Assembly: GCF_002335805.1 (NCBI RefSeq)
Contig: NZ_NISU01000001.1
Span: 2,984,079 to 3,048,078 of the forward strand
Source: Bacillus sp. FJAT-45350
GTDB taxonomy: Bacteria > Bacillota > Bacilli > Bacillales > NISU01
Reading direction: 5' to 3'
DNA length: 64,000 nt
The position numbers and the translations under genes are program-made. Shown here piece after piece: positions 62,242 through 64,000 of the stretch. How positions within the stretch are numbered: position 1 is the stretch's first letter; every line of letters starts with the position of its first letter. The notes beneath the pieces were generated by a model that was not told where the DNA came from, searched no databases, and was given only the letters and a program-made list of their open reading frames with translations.

Positions 62242-62290
62242 GAAGTATGTGAGGTTTTTCTGAAAAACAACCTCACATCACTCACTAAAC
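62239..62290. repeat. Arm-type repeats beside attR
   Basis: GTGAG(G) motifs recur as direct and inverted copies (ATGTGAGAAGTATGTGAGG, then CCTCACATCACTCAC). Similar GTGAG motifs lie inside attL at 14150-14185. Likely integrase arm sites. Confidence 0.5.
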
Positions 62291-62320
62291 CTTGACACAT
62301 CAGGGTTTATAGAGCATGAA

Positions 62321-63964
<1,644 letters not shown>

Positions 63965-64000
63965 TCAACCTCCTGGATTTATATATCGTTTACGTATAAT

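Overview
The window is AT-rich DNA from a Gram-positive, low-GC Bacillaceae-type bacterium. Evidence: strong AGGAGG ribosome sites with frequent TTG and GTG starts, a Bacillus-type GroEL, a BceRSAB-type peptide-sensing module, a PBSX-type contractile-tail prophage, and two boxes resembling the Bacillus SOS box. All names come from reading translated sequence and known motifs; no database search was run. No tRNA, rRNA or CRISPR array was seen.

Right edge: groEL (62321-63958, minus strand) is intact, and its last 18 bp are an attachment site. Exactly the same 18 bp recur at 14018-14035, and 14 of them at 8645-8658. A complete tyrosine integrase (61030-62241) ends 80 bp from the site in groEL, and decayed integrase tails end a similar distance from the other two copies. 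I read this as serial insertion of elements into the groEL 3' end: a prophage of about 48 kb (14018-62338), a 5.4 kb island carrying a BceRSAB-type ABC transporter and two-component system (8645-14035), and an older remnant further left (about 6353-8658).

Prophage, in the direction of lytic expression (right to left): integrase, conversion genes (lipoprotein and membrane protein) and a repressor/ImmA-like pair on the plus strand (58104-62241), divergent from an early operon (48.8-57.9 kb: small regulators, DUF771, a structured RNA-like region, Gam-like protein, recombination protein, replisome organiser, helicase-loader or inhibitor, DUF1064 nuclease). Then come a late activator (48288), an accessory zinc-motif gene (46847), terS/terL/portal/head genes (46.5-38 kb), and sheath/tube/tape/baseplate/fibre genes (37-25.7 kb). 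The tail chaperone pair has a canonical -1 slippery site. A Xer-like recombinase, holin and amidase follow. The prophage end (14.0-23 kb) carries unusual cargo: a small conjugation-like set (ATPase, M23 peptidase, pilin-like protein, RHH protein, replication-relaxation protein with a large inverted repeat), a LexA-DNA-binding-domain-only repressor with two SOS-like boxes, and a Panacea-type antitoxin overlapping a four-helix membrane protein.

Left 6.3 kb: remains of another mobile element with a recombinase fragment running off the edge, a frameshifted radC-like gene, several hypotheticals, a frameshifted large serine recombinase, and a roughly 340-nt non-coding stretch whose nested helices, including G-U pairs that exist only on the plus strand, mark it as a probable structured RNA.

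The best candidates for something undescribed are the RNA-like regions at 2831-3172 and 55315-55599, the Panacea/membrane pair at 21417-22927, and the conjugation-like module inside a prophage at 14186-20612.
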